Source of the DNA: Bicyclus anynana
Lineage: Eukaryota; Arthropoda; Insecta; Lepidoptera; Nymphalidae
Direction: 5' to 3'
NCBI RefSeq assembly: GCF_947172395.1
Contig: NC_069104.1
Coordinates: 10,319,355 to 10,383,354 of the forward strand
DNA length: 64,000 nt
Shown here: piece after piece, positions 1 to 9,772 of the stretch
Layout of the letters: each line of letters opens with the position of its first letter
Position numbering within the stretch: the first letter of the stretch is position 1
Notes under the pieces: generated by a model
Told to the model about the DNA's origin: nothing
The model's database searches: none
What the model saw: only the letters and a program-made list of their open reading frames with translations
Position numbers and translations under genes: made by a program

Positions 1-305
1 TTAGATCTGTTTAATCCGGCCCTAAGCAAAATCCGTCCTTAGCAGATACATACTGCAAGATAGATACAACTATAGACCTCCCTGCTAAATTTCATCTTTG
101 TTCGAAAAGCAGTTTTCGAGATTTAGTGGTCATCACTCTATATTCTATATTTTGAGATTTAGTGATCATCACTCTATACTATCGCATTTATATATTAAAA
201 TTAAGAAAGCTCTTTTAAGCCAACTTACGCGCAGCGACCGGAAGGTTTTGTAGGAGAATAAAATGGTAACTGCCATTACGCGTGTTTTAGTGATTGGGAT
301 CTATA
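1..305. other. Unassigned non-coding stretch
   Basis: No exon-like frame or recognised repeat. A short sequence, roughly 'tttagtgatcatcactctatact', is duplicated near 123-178 (local direct repeat). Confidence 0.4.
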
Positions 306-436
306 GGGTTAGCACCGCCTTCAAACTGATCAGTAGGTAGGTAATACGATGTTTTTTTTCACATTTTAGTTTAGTCGGTAGGTACGTTTTATGATTTTTG
401 AAGTCGGTTGAATTTTTTTTTTATTTTTTTTTAAAT
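306..436 (+). repeat. Partial copy of the 34.5-35.9 kb palindrome repeat
   Basis: The sequence runs 'gttagcaccgccttcaaa', then 'tcagtaggtaggtaatacgatg', then 'tttagtttagtcggtaggtacg', then an A/T-rich end. This matches in order the right arm of the large palindrome near 35565-35710. The palindrome unit is therefore a dispersed repeat and not unique DNA. Only about 130 bp is present. Confidence 0.65.
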
Positions 437-440
437 AAAT

Positions 441-1074
441 AGTTCATAAATTATATTAAAGGGTCCTGTTAAATTTTAGTTAGAATATTCCTCAGGAATG
501 GATTAGGTACACTTTGTTGAATATTAAACACAGCCCGCTTAAGGCCGGTAACATGGCAGGTCAAAGGATATTTCGAGTATGAATTTAAGCCCTCGACGCT
601 TTAGTAAATGCGTATCAATATACCGCCCCGCAGCTCCTCTCAGGATTTGCTGCCAACTCCGTTCCACGGAACACGGACTTGGAGCGGTATTATGCAAAAT
701 AGAGTTTATAGTGGAACGTTGAATTTCGAATAGTTGTAGAACGTTAGTATGAATTTGCAATGCGTTAAGGCTACGTTACACGTCAGTTTCTTGGATACGT
801 GTGACTGTTGTTGAAGTGACTTCTTATGGGAATGTAAACTTGGTAACGTAACGCGTTACGGCGCCACTGTCTGGCTTCCCTTTCACTCATACGGCAGCAG
901 GTTTAAGTTGTCGTCCAGAGACGCAGACGTTTGTTTTTCTAAGCATTATTTTTATCGATGCAGGTCGAGAATCTCTTAGTGTAACTTAGCCTATAAAAAC
1001 GTTAACTTGTAGTATAATTATACTTGTATCTTAATAATATTATTAATAATATGAACTTTTGTTCCTTTGCAGTA
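441..1074. other. Unassigned stretch with a slightly GC-richer core
   Basis: The block at 595-690 is GC-richer and open on the minus strand for 73 codons, but it has no recognisable domain. The 780-930 part (gtaacgtaacgcgttacggcgcc) reads like a decayed repeat. No splice-bounded exon was identified. Confidence 0.35.
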
Positions 1075-1236
1075 CAAATTGAAATTCAGAATTCGTTTGT
1101 CTTAAAATGGTTAAACTTACTGGTTTAAGTACTTTTGAAACGTCAAGTTTACTTATTTCTAGACACTCTAGCACTCTTCCGGAATTCAGGTTGTGATGAA
1201 AAGAAAGCAATAAAATCAGCAGTTGCACTCTTTATT
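1075..1236 (-). mobile_element. Decayed 3' UTR fragment of the Jockey/CR1-like LINE
   Basis: Word by word, this resembles the 3' UTR of the LINE at 18815-20275: 'agtacttttgaaacgtca', a CTAGACACTCTAGCA stretch, 'ttccggaattcaggtt', then 'agttgcactcttt'. It is diverged and lacks coding sequence. It abuts a Helitron end at 1243. Confidence 0.5.
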
Positions 1237-1242
1237 GCAGAA

Positions 1243-1439
1243 CTAGCTGACGCCGCACAAACCGTGCGTTCCGCTCATGTGGTTCCCGTTCCCGTAGGAA
1301 TACGGGGATAAAATATAGCCTTTCTCGATAAATGGGCTATCTAACACTGAAAGAATTTTTCAAATTTGACAAGTAGTTCCTGAGATTAGCGCGTTCAAAC
1401 AAATAAACAAACTCTTCAGCTTTATAATATTAGTATAGA
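1243..1439 (-). mobile_element. Non-autonomous Helitron, family H1
   Basis: On the minus strand the element starts TCTATACTAATATTATAAAGC and ends CAGCTAG after a GC-rich stretch able to form a hairpin. It sits exactly between a host A and a host T, without a target duplication, as Helitrons do. It has no coding capacity. The inner words (gcgcgttcaa, ctgagattagcgcg, atgggctatctaacac) recur in at least nine copies in this window. H1 copies are similar in form to Lep1-type Helitrons known from Lepidoptera. Confidence 0.8.
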
Positions 1440-1567
1440 TTTATCATAATATTAAGATACACAATTTATAATTCCCACAACGAAGTTCCTAAACAGATGG
1501 ACCATTTTGTATAAAAAGCTGTTTTTCGAGATACTTGTAAGATTCTTATTAATGAGAAGGTGGTACT

Positions 1568-1897
1568 CTTTTTTTTATTCTTCACGAGTTAGCCCTTGAC
1601 TACAATCTCACCCGATGATAAGCGATGATGCAGTCTAAGATGGAAGCGGGCTAACTTGTTAAAAGGAAGATGAAAATCCACACCCCTTTCGGTTTCTACA
1701 CGACATCGTACCGAAACGCTAAATCGCTTCTGCGCCCACTCTTACACCTAAATGCTAAATTGCTTGGTGGTAGGTCTTTGCCGGTAGGGTGGTAACTAGC
1801 CACGGCAAGAAAATTTCAATCGGTCGAGCTGGGGTTCGAACCCAGGACCTCCGTTTTGTAAATCCACCGAGCAGACCACTGCGCCACGGAGGCCGTC
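1568..1897 (-). mobile_element. tRNA-derived SINE, family B, near full length
   Basis: Read on the minus strand: a tRNA-like head (ggcctccgtggcgcagtgg, box A type, and ggttcgaacccc, box B type), a body containing 'ggccgtggctagttacca' and 'accgaaaggggtgtgg', a conserved 3' block 'gagattgtagtcaagggct', and an A-rich tail. About 330 bp. It would have been made by RNA polymerase III and mobilised by a LINE. Confidence 0.8.
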
Positions 1898-2384
1898 AAA
1901 ATAGATATCACCTTAGTAAAAATCTAAATTTTAAACTAAGGCTTTTATTTATAATCGTTAAAATAAGACGTGAAGATAATATCACTGTTTTACATGATTT
2001 TGGAAATATTTTGGATTTATTGGATTTGGTTTTTAAGGTTTCGTAGTTTATTTATTTTAGAAAGAACAGTTATCGGAATATTAGTTTGCCCAAAGAGCTT
2101 GATAATTATTCCTAAAGTCACACTAGATGGCGCTAGTAGTACTTTAGGACGCGTTTACGTTTTGCGTTTAGAGGAACCGTATAATAAATCTCACTAACAC
2201 ACAATTTCGTCATTAGATATCGGGATCTTACGTTATATTTTTGCAATTGTTTTCATATGCACTAGTGCATATAGAAAGCATACGGAAAATAATAAATTGA
2301 ACATGAACACGCGTCCTAACGTGCATTGTGCTTCACATACTCGTAGTGTAAGCGTGTATGTTTGTTCCTCCTTTTCCTTTCCGC

Positions 2385-2737
2385 CTTATCGTTCGTAGTT
2401 TTCTTTTTCAGTCAATATGTTTGTAGTTTTAGCTGGTGGGAGGTTTCGGCCGTGGCTAGTTACCACCCTACCGGCAAAGACGTACCGCCACGCGTGTAGA
2501 AACCGAAAGGAGTGTGGGTTTTCATCCTCCCCCTAACAAGTTACTTTACTACGTTTCCATCTTAGATTGCGTCATCACTTACCATCAGGTGTGATTGTAG
2601 TCAAGAGTTAACTTGTAAAGGATAAAAAAATACTATAAAACAAGAAAACCAACAACAGAACAGATAAGAAAGATGTTTGTATCCACAAAATGCGGCCTTG
2701 TCGTTCGTAGTGTTCTTTTCCAGGCAATATGTTGTAG
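2385..2737 (+). repeat. Pair of 42-bp direct repeats flanking a truncated SINE
   Basis: The segments at 2385-2426 and 2696-2737 both read close to 'cttatcgttcgtagttttct' followed by 'caggcaatatgttgtag'. The DNA between them is the truncated SINE at 2431-2630 plus about 65 bp. They are too long and too diverged for a simple fresh target-site duplication; a local duplication or two copies of one repeat are alternatives. Confidence 0.5.
2431..2630 (+). mobile_element. SINE family B, 5'-truncated
   Basis: It lacks the tRNA head and starts in the body (agctggtgggaggtttcgg), runs through 'ctagttaccaccctaccgg' and 'gtgattgtagtcaagagt', and ends in an A-rich tail (gataaaaaaa). The 5' truncation is typical of target-primed reverse transcription. 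Confidence 0.75.
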
Positions 2738-2957
2738 TCAATGACGTTAGAAGCAAAAAGATTTAGAAGAAGAAGGTAGATAGGTTATACGCGGATCCCA
2801 AGTAGCACGTTAAAACTATGCTAATTAGCAAACCTGAGCTCAGTCGCAGCACTTTCGTCGCGCCGTTGACAACGCTGCTGAAATATGCCCGTTGTAAACA
2901 TCGAATGTGGTTTATATAACCTATCTACCTCTTTTTTCTAACATCATTGGTTGTAGT
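2735..2957. mobile_element. Foldback or MITE-like element with perfect 16-bp inner arms
   Basis: Perfect 16-bp inverted arms AGGTAGATAGGTTATA lie at 2774-2789 and 2915-2930. The inversion continues outward with mismatches (about 'gtagtcaatgacgttagaa' against the complement of 'ttctaacatcattggttgtag'). The internal part is non-coding. No superfamily can be named from the ends. Confidence 0.55.
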
Positions 2958-3299
2958 CTCAGACTAATTAGATAAAGACCTGCCTCGCAAGACATTATTT
3001 TTCTGTCAAAGTATATGATCAACGATCTTATGCGATTATAAACACTGTCTTTATAGAATCGATGTTTCATAGTTTACAATCGTGTCCGTCGGTTAAAAAC
3101 CTCCGTAAAAATACCTTCTTGTGTAGTTAAATGGTGTAAAAAACGAACAAAAACTCCTAGTTTAGTCTATGATATGTATGAAATCGAAATAAGCTCGTTT
3201 TCCTTAGAAAATGGCAGAAAATTTTGTTCGTGAATTTGGGTGCGATACTAGTCCTTATGTATTTAGTCTGAGGTTGTAGTAGTAAAACTGCACATTTTA

Positions 3300-3500
3300 C
3301 ATGAAACCTGCGCAACGAGTTATGTCTCTTATATCCAGCGATTCAATTTAGAAAACGAAATGAGGAGTGCGCGATTTTTATCCCTGTGTCGTAATGCTAT
3401 AGCGAAATTGTTTCTTTTTTCGCGCTCGCTTACGCTTGGAGCACATTCTGTTTCACTATTTGTATAATAAAGCTATACTCGCTCGAAAAAAAGCGTATTC
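3300..3500. repeat. Possible dispersed repeat (unclassified)
   Basis: Contains 'cgcgctcgcttacgcttgga' and 'tgtataataaagctatactcg', a word order I associate with a common lepidopteran dispersed repeat. No second copy occurs in this window, so the call rests on recognition only. Confidence 0.3.
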
Positions 3501-3650
3501 GTAAATTTTGTGAGCTCAGATTGAGTTGGCAAATGTTGGGAATACTCTGACGAATATAGTAAAGGTTGCCGCGCATTTACAATTTACGTTTACGTTCAGA
3601 ATAATACTAACTGTTGGTTTTGTGGTCAATCTTAAAGTGAAATTCATCAT

Positions 3651-3762
3651 TGTGGAGGTGCCCTCAGGGGATCGTTCACCTGAGCGTCGAATTTAAACTC
3701 TATGCGTTAAAAAATTCGACACTCAGCGGGTGAATGGTCCCCCGTAGGCGCCCCCACAACGT
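3651..3762. mobile_element. Short inverted-repeat element (hairpin MITE)
   Basis: The left arm begins attgtggaggtgccctcagg and the right arm ends cgtaggcgcccccacaac. After complementing, the two arms of about 46 bp match at most positions, with a roughly 16-bp loop around 3700. The 112-bp unit is almost all hairpin and has no coding capacity. Confidence 0.6.
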
Positions 3763-3770
3763 CTGAATTA

Positions 3771-3922
3771 TAAGTGGCTTCGAATCACAAGATTCTGGTT
3801 TCGAGTCATGTCTATAAAATACTAAGCTTGAGAAATTTTCAATGAAAAATTCTTAGCGCAGCGTTGGGCTATAGTCTACAAAGTAGAGGGTTCTAGGTTC
3901 AATTCCTAGCACGGTTTTTATA
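3771..3922 (+). mobile_element. tRNA-related SINE fragment
   Basis: Two box-B-like words are present (gtttcgagtca near 3800 and ggttcaattcct near 3897), with 'gagaaattttcaatgaaaaattctta' between them. The layout suits a degenerate tRNA-derived SINE. The head does not fold into a clear cloverleaf, so it is not called as a tRNA gene. Confidence 0.4.
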
Positions 3923-3929
3923 TTTCCTA

Positions 3930-4618
3930 ATTTGGCTCATATTGGTTTGGGGGATTTAAATGTATTTTAGATGAACAAAAAAAACGAAAATACGATGAAA
4001 AAAAACGTACATACAGCCGAACGTAGAACCTCCTCCTTTTTGAAAGTCGATTAAACGATGTAGTGACTCATTATTTCAATAGTACACCGAGATACATAAT
4101 AGGCCCGCAGATCATCAGAAGATATTGAACCATGTGATATGTCCATATAACATAATTATAGTGCTAGGCTAAGCCCAAGTACTTTGGATTGATGTCAGTC
4201 AGTTAGTCAGTTTGGCCGATATCACCGTACTCCTGAACCTTTTCGAAAACCTCTATTAAAGCTCTTAACAACCGGTTAATGATGAGAAGATCGTAGTACT
4301 CTATCGCTGAATATGAAACAAAATAGTTATTATTTTTCTACCTGCATTTGTTTATGTGACGATTATATGAGATGAAGACAAAAAATATTAGTCAATGTCG
4401 TTAAAACGAATTTACCGCCGGCAAGGTATGGCCGTAACGTAATATCCGGAGAATTATACGTTACTCGGCGAGATAATATGTGGTTATCGGTTTACCTACG
4501 CTAAGGCAGCGTACACATGATTTTATGAACTTGAGCGTAGACACTTAAGTCATAACGCAATGCTGTACTAACATTAAAGGTACTAGATCGTCAGACTATG
4601 AATATCTTATCGTAATTC
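3930..4618. other. Unassigned non-coding stretch
   Basis: AT-rich DNA without open frames or recognised repeats. It contains a small CAGTCAGTTAGTCAGTTT direct-repeat tract near 4195. Confidence 0.4.
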
Positions 4619-4622
4619 TTAA

Positions 4623-4732
4623 CCCTGAAGCGGTCGAGCACTTAAAAGTAACGGGAGTGGTCGTGCGAATTACATCCGTAGTACGTTACACATTGCGGAG
4701 CTCAGGTACAAATTTTAGTGACCACTCCAGGG
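4623..4732. mobile_element. piggyBac-type MITE with TTAA target duplication
   Basis: A 110-bp element is bounded on both sides by TTAA (4619-4622 and 4733-4736). Its ends are inverted repeats: CCCTGAAGCGGTC at the left and, complemented, CCCTGGAGTGGTC at the right, with 11 of 13 positions equal. TTAA duplication plus CCCT-starting inverted ends is the signature of the piggyBac superfamily. There is no room for a transposase, so this is a non-autonomous derivative. Confidence 0.65.
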
Positions 4733-4919
4733 TTAAAACTTTTGCTAGAGGCCGTTTGTTGGAAGTCCGCGATATTAAAGCCCCGTGCTTTGAGAAGTAC
4801 CTTTAACCCTAGATACCCATTTCCATACCCACGATTTTTTGATATCCATCACTTAAATAATGTTCTGCTTTCTAACTAAACCAAACGATAAGCTTGTACG
4901 TGATAATTGTCCAGCGGGC

Positions 4920-5210
4920 GCGGTTAAAATTCAAGACTGTTCAGCCATCTGATAACCATTTGTTCCAACGGTGGTAAAATGTGCTAGAACGTTGGCCTTA
5001 ATACCATTGAAGCGAGCAACGATGACAACAACCCAGATGAGCCACAAATACTGAAGTACCACCAATACCGGGGACGAAGACGACGAACCACCAATAGTGA
5101 AAGACGTACCCTTTGAATAGAGTAACAAAAGTGACGACCATGGTATGAGCTTAATTGGTAATAGTCAATCGAGTGAAGATAAAGCCCCAGATTTTGAAGC
5201 ATGAGCTTAC
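4920..5210 (-). other. GC-richer block, possible pseudogene remnant
   Basis: This block is GC-richer than its surroundings and partly open in more than one minus-strand frame. One 65-codon frame (4931-5128) has a hydrophobic run. No known domain was recognised, and no splice acceptor/donor pair gives a convincing exon. It could be a remnant of a processed pseudogene or an unclassified transposon. Confidence 0.25.
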
Positions 5211-7009
5211 GCCGTAACCGTTGATATCTTGAGATTTAAGTGGCAATAATTACCACAAACTTGTGACAACAAGTGGATCAAAAATGCTTAAATTTATACA
5301 AAATGAAACATGACCTAGGTCCCTGTATCGCATTGAAAACATCAAATAATATGTATACTCGATGACATGTATACAAATTTTGATACAAAATGTATTAAAT
5401 AACAAAATATTGAATATTATTTGACGATTATTTCATTTAAAGAAGCTAATATATTTTTGTGAAATAACATTTCAAACAAACCAACGCACACTTTAGTCTG
5501 TGTGCACTGAGCTTAAAATTCGTCTCTTATATCGCGCTGTTCAAAATTTGGAAGCCGGTGGGACTGTGCACCTGCTGATAAAATTCCTCTATTTGTATTC
5601 CGTTTCTTTTAAAGCTTGAAATTTGAAAAATAATCCTCTCTTCACGGTCCACAGATTCATGCATTTTTTGTATAAATTAAGTGGCATTGAAGGATTTTTT
5701 TTTGCCACTGAATAGTAAAAGGGCTAAACGTTTCAAACCCGAATGGGTTTTTAGTGTTGGTATAGTAATCGGCCTGAATGTTGAACTATGCGCATTGGTA
5801 ACCCCTTTTTCGGGTGTTAGTGACTTGCAGTAAGAGGTATAGGTATAAGTAGGTAGAGATACCACGAGTAACCGTAGCAACATGTTGACGCCAATACTCG
5901 TACAATCGCGTACGAAAGTTTCAATTATTTGACATCCTTTTAATGTAGGTAGTTGACAACTACGGAGAACGTGACTAACACTTTTGTTTATAATTGTAGT
6001 TGCTCAGACAACTGACTGAACCTCCTTTCTTGCCCGGGTAAGACGCTGGGATCTTTTTCCCCCAGTTATGTTCTTCCAGCCCTTTTTGGCCTATGAGTGA
6101 TGGGTAAAGATATATTAACATACGAGAAGGACCTCAAATATTTATAACTGTGATTCAATTCAGTTGTGGTTTTTGAAAAACATGTCTTTTGTTTTATGTC
6201 CCGTTTTCTAAGCCTGATTGGAAGAACCTTGACGCAAAATGTTATCAAAATTACTATCTGCTTATTAAAAATTTAAATTTGCTAAAATTTTATTTATTCA
6301 AAAAATGTAGGCCTCACTGACCCATTTCAAATTCTCACTCTGCATATTGCTTTAACTAAAACATTTTTCTTAACCGAAAAGGCTCGACGAGAGCTTAAAA
6401 TACAACGTCAAGCGTTTTATATGAATTCACACATTTTTTACGTATAACAAGAGAGGAATTTTTCGCGTCGTATTATATTACGTTTTTTGTTTACGTGAAC
6501 CAGTATTTTCCTCTTGTGCAATATTACTAAGCGACTTTATTTACGCAGTGTTGAAATGGTGTATTTTTTTCTAGGGTTTTTTTCTGGCATACCGATGCGA
6601 TATCGTATAGAATTATATATTAGTTTATTTTTTATATACCTACTAAGAAACGGTGCTTTTCGGATACCTATTACATTTAATGCAACAAAATATTTAGGCT
6701 TAATTTGTTCAATTGTATTATAAGATATCAATAATTTTTTAGATTTTTAAGTAAAGGTTTTGCTGATATGCCTCTTGCACCCATTTTTACGACATGTAAA
6801 CTAACCACAAAAAAAAACATATAACATTTTTTTTATTGGGTTAAAAAGCTCATCAAAAATAGTCAAATGAGTGCTATAAACCCAAAACATTGTAACTTCA
6901 GTTACCGTGTTTTGGGTTTACACGGCAGACATAGGTTATTCAATTGCTAGAATATACGGTGATGGAACGAGCTATGCTTCGAGTTTTCGATTTTCGCCTT
7001 TTAGATAGT
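5211..7009. other. AT-rich DNA upstream of the Ig exon
   Basis: No convincing exon or full repeat. A small hairpin (AAACCCAAAAC / GTTTTGGGTTT) lies at about 6877-6930. Near 7014-7035 is a fragment of the dispersed repeat with the word 'agtccgacttgcacttggc'. The missing upstream Ig exon of the Dpr-like gene would be expected here or further upstream, but I could not find it. Confidence 0.4.
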
Positions 7010-7119
7010 AATGCGCAAGTCCGACTTGCACTTGGCCGTTTTTTTTTTTGTTAGGATGTTTTTGTCTCCGATATCGGATCGGATGGTTGTAAAACGCTCT
7101 AATACACTTTATTCCGCAG

Positions 7120-7216
7120 GTGGCACTCTTGAAAGTGGAGGACGCTGGCAACTACACCTGCGCATTGGAAGCACCCCTGCTGATGAAGACCTTCGCGAGG
7201 GTCCATGTGTTACAAG
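7120..7216 (+). CDS. Penultimate exon of a Dpr-like immunoglobulin-domain protein
   Basis: The 97-nt exon starts after a good acceptor (branch-like CTAAT, then actttattccgcag) and ends at the donor AAG|GTACCA. Frame 0 from 7120 gives 32 codons plus one base and contains VEDAGNYTC. The D-x-G-x-Y-x-C core of strand F, with the cysteine of the domain disulphide, is preceded by V and L at the usual strand-E spacing. It is followed by strand G ending in RVHVLQ. A second Ig domain ending in 'VHVL' before a short tail suits the insect Dpr (defective proboscis extension response)/zig-8 family: two-Ig neuronal surface proteins that bind DIP partners at synapses. Phase 1 at the donor fits the exon at 13664. 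The exact paralogue is not resolved, and lachesin- or Beat-like Ig proteins remain possible. The upstream exons are not visible. Confidence 0.72.
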
Positions 7217-7350
7217 GTACCAATATTCTTAAGATATACCAATTGATAAAACAGGTCACCTGGTGTTAGGTGATGATGCTAAAAGCATTACGTTTTAACA
7301 TCAAATGATATTGAAAAATGTGGAATCTAGTTTCTTACAAATATTAAAAA

Positions 7351-7539
7351 CTAGCTGACGCCGCGGTTTCACCCGCGTGGTTCCTGTTCCCGTAGCCTAT
7401 AGCCTTCCTCGATAAATGGGCTATGTAACACTAAAAGAATTTTACAAATCGGACCAGTAGTTCCTGAGATTAGCGCGTTCAATCATACAAACAAACAAAC
7501 AAACAATCAAATTCTTCAGCTTTATAATAATAGTATAGA
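7351..7539 (-). mobile_element. Non-autonomous Helitron, family H1
   Basis: The minus-strand start reads TCTATACTATTATTATAAAGC and the end GCGTCAGCTAG, inserted between A and T. It is nearly full length (189 bp), with an expanded CAAA run near 7485. It lies in the Dpr-like intron, 135 bp after the Ig exon. Confidence 0.8.
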
Positions 7540-7577
7540 TTTGACTTGCGATATATATTAACTGGCTTATTTACTTA

Positions 7578-8509
7578 CTAGCGGACGCCCGCGACTTCGT
7601 CCGCGTAAAAATTGATGTAAACTTCTCTCCCTCTACCTTACCCTGCTGATAAACCTACCCTACCCCTACCTAACTCCTACCCTACCGCTGACGCTAACCC
7701 TACCCTCCCCCTACCTCCTCCCTACCCTAACCCTATTCGTACCTTATCCATACCCTATCCTACCCTACCCCTAATCTACCCCTATCCTACCCCTACCTTT
7801 CTCCTACCCTACCGCTAACCCTAACCCTTCCCTACCCCTACCTTACCCCTACCCTACCCCTACCCTACCTTACCCTACCCTGCCCCTATCCTACTCCTCC
7901 CCTACCCTATACGTTCCATATCCTTCTCCTACCTCTACCTTGCCCCTACCCTACACTACCCCTGCCTTATCCGTACCCTACCCTACCTTACCCTAGACTT
8001 TCTCTAAATTACCCGTACCCTACCTCTAACCTACCTCTTCCCTACCCCTATCCTATCCCTACCCTCAGCAAAATTGGTCCAGCCTTTTGAGCGTGGTGCA
8101 ATGACCAAAAGACTATAATTTCCCAAGCGACTTCTATGCTAATACTATAAAGAGGTAAAGTTTGTGTGGTTGTCGGGGGTAATCTCTGATTCTACAGGAC
8201 CGATTTGAAAAATTATTTTGCCAATAGAAAGCTACATTATTTGCGAGTGTCATAGGCTATGTTTGGTCCTCATATTCACACGGGAACGGGAACCACGTAA
8301 TTGAAACCGCGGGGCGTCATATAGCGGCATTTCTGTGACTTTCAGTAAATTTTGTATTATCTCCGAAACTATATAATTAATTAACATACTGTAAAGGGCA
8401 AATCTTATCTCTATAATATCCTTGTGATTATTAAATAATTTATTTTGATAAGGATTTAAGTTTAGTTGTGTAAATAATGACGTAAACCTCTTTATAATAT
8501 TAGTATAGA
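7578..8509 (-). mobile_element. Helitron, family H3, carrying a GGTAGG-type array
   Basis: On the minus strand the element begins TCTATACTAATATTATAAAGAGG, continues with unique DNA (aaatccttatcaaaataaat; tgacactcgcaaataatg; accaattttgctgaggg), then a long purine-rich array (7626-8065). It closes with 'cggacgaagtcgcgggcgtcc' and CTAG, between host A and T. A second copy with the same order lies at 52150-53199 on the other strand. No Rep/helicase coding region is present, so it is non-autonomous. An internal TATAGTATTAGCATAGA word near 8135 suggests that it is a composite of two elements. Confidence 0.7.
7626..8065 (-). repeat. Degenerate minisatellite of CCCTAC / GGTAGGG units
   Basis: About 440 bp built from CCCTACCCCTA-like units of 5, 6 and 11 bp, with point changes throughout. 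It lies entirely inside the H3 Helitron. The unit differs from the insect telomere repeat TTAGG (CCTAA) and there is no uniform register, so it is not a telomere tract. Confidence 0.85.
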
Positions 8510-8929
8510 TCAATTAAGTTTTGTTGTTTTTTTTTCTGTTTGGCCTTTTCTTTTAATTTATTATTATTATTATTATCATTATCTCTTTTATCACTATTGG
8601 ATTTTGTATTAAATACTCTCCTTGCGAGTATTATAGTATAGGTAGTAATGTATTTACAAACAAAAAAATAATTTAAACAAATTATGAAAACGCATGTTTT
8701 TTTTTTCAATTTGTTTAAAGTAAATACTGTAAGTACTGAATTATTTTATTATCTCGCAATCGTAGTGAAAGTTTAGTGTAACAGCGGGGGCTAAACCCAT
8801 TTTATACTCGGTTTCTATTTAGCTGCCCTCGAAAATGTTGAACCCCCACTAGGTTGACCGATGACATCAAGCAAATAACAGAGTGTTACCTATTTTTTTA
8901 TTTTTATTTAAGAAAGAATATTTGCCATA
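8510..8929. other. AT-rich intron DNA
   Basis: Contains a TTATTA run (8558-8578) and poly-T tracts. No exon or recognised mobile element. Confidence 0.4.
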
Positions 8930-9083
8930 TTTTTAAATATGACCCATATTCCCATACCCCTCCAACTAGTCGGGAAAGACTATATTAGGAGTGGGTACGT
9001 CTATAGACCAACGGGGCGGGGATCGAACCACCACCCCTTAGTGATGAGTCCGACCTTACCGTTGAGCTATTGAGGTCGTTGGA
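8930..9083 (-). mobile_element. tRNA-derived SINE, family E
   Basis: The minus-strand head reads 'gacctcaatagctcaacggt' (box A like) and 'ggtggttcgatcccc' (box B). It is followed by a non-tRNA body 'tatagtctttcccgactag' and an AT-rich end. A related head occurs at 41690-41780. The body rules out a bare tRNA gene. Confidence 0.6.
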
Positions 9084-9164
9084 GGCATGCAGCTCGAGTT
9101 CATAAGGAAGTCCATACAATAGGCATGTACAGCAGTGGATGTCTAAACTACTCTGTACCATAAT

Positions 9165-9488
9165 AGTTTATTCATTGCGGCAGTAAGAATTTATAATAAG
9201 TTACCAAAAGAAATTAGGAAAGAAAAGAATATAAACTGCTTTAAAAATAATTTATATAAATACCTAACTCAACAGGCATTCTACAGTGTAAATGAGTATT
9301 TAAGTTATTATTGTTATTTTCATACATATTTTAATTGTGACGATGTAAATTTTAAATGGTGAAATTGTCATTTGAATCATTAAATACTTAATAAATAATT
9401 TGCATGCCTAATTGGCAAGATACATTTACCATCTACATCTACCGACCATCTGTATAAATAATACATGTAGGTATCTGCAAAGAAATAA

Positions 9489-9537
<49 letters not shown>
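9165..9537 (+). mobile_element. LINE 3' end (Jockey/CR1 superfamily) with TTGA tail
   Basis: Frame 9165-9362 reads through 65 codons to a TGA. It resembles the extreme C-terminus of CR1/Jockey-type reverse transcriptase polyproteins: AAVRIYNKLPKEIR, then CFKNNLYKYL and FYSVNEYL. This parallels 'FYNKIPKTVMDLP...CVKKHLL' in the LINE at 19042, but from another subfamily. A 3' UTR and a (TTGA)n tail at 9489-9536 follow. The element is strongly 5'-truncated. Confidence 0.7.
9489..9536 (+). repeat. (TTGA)12 microsatellite, LINE tail
   Basis: A near-perfect TTGA tetranucleotide tract directly follows AAATAAA at the LINE 3' end. Such simple-repeat tails replace poly(A) in CR1-like elements. Confidence 0.9.
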
Positions 9538-9772
9538 CCATCGGCTGTTAATGATGAATAAGTAAAGAGATTTAAATAAATAAATACGTACCACCGATTG
9601 TTTGCCGACCTTAATGAAGGTTGATCCCTTGTAATTGTGACGTGATATAATTATTCCGAGGGGTGTTAAATTCTGAATTGAATGCATACAAATCTGAATG
9701 CATAATTTGAATTGCATTACTCATTACTATCGGACTGTTTTAATTGCCACGCCTTTTACAATGGGGTGGAGG

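Noticed and set aside
7011..7232. 73-codon open frame over the Ig exon
   Set aside because: It is in a different frame from the Ig-coding one and crosses both splice sites; a shadow of the real exon.
7626..8065. Possible interstitial telomere tract (CCCTAA/CCTAA-like)
   Set aside because: The unit is mainly CCCTAC/CCCCTAC with mixed register, not the insect TTAGG repeat, and it is enclosed in a Helitron that recurs at 52 kb.
9489..9536. CRISPR-like or regulatory tandem repeat
   Set aside because: A plain TTGA microsatellite forming a LINE tail, without spacers. No direct repeat with unique spacers was seen anywhere.
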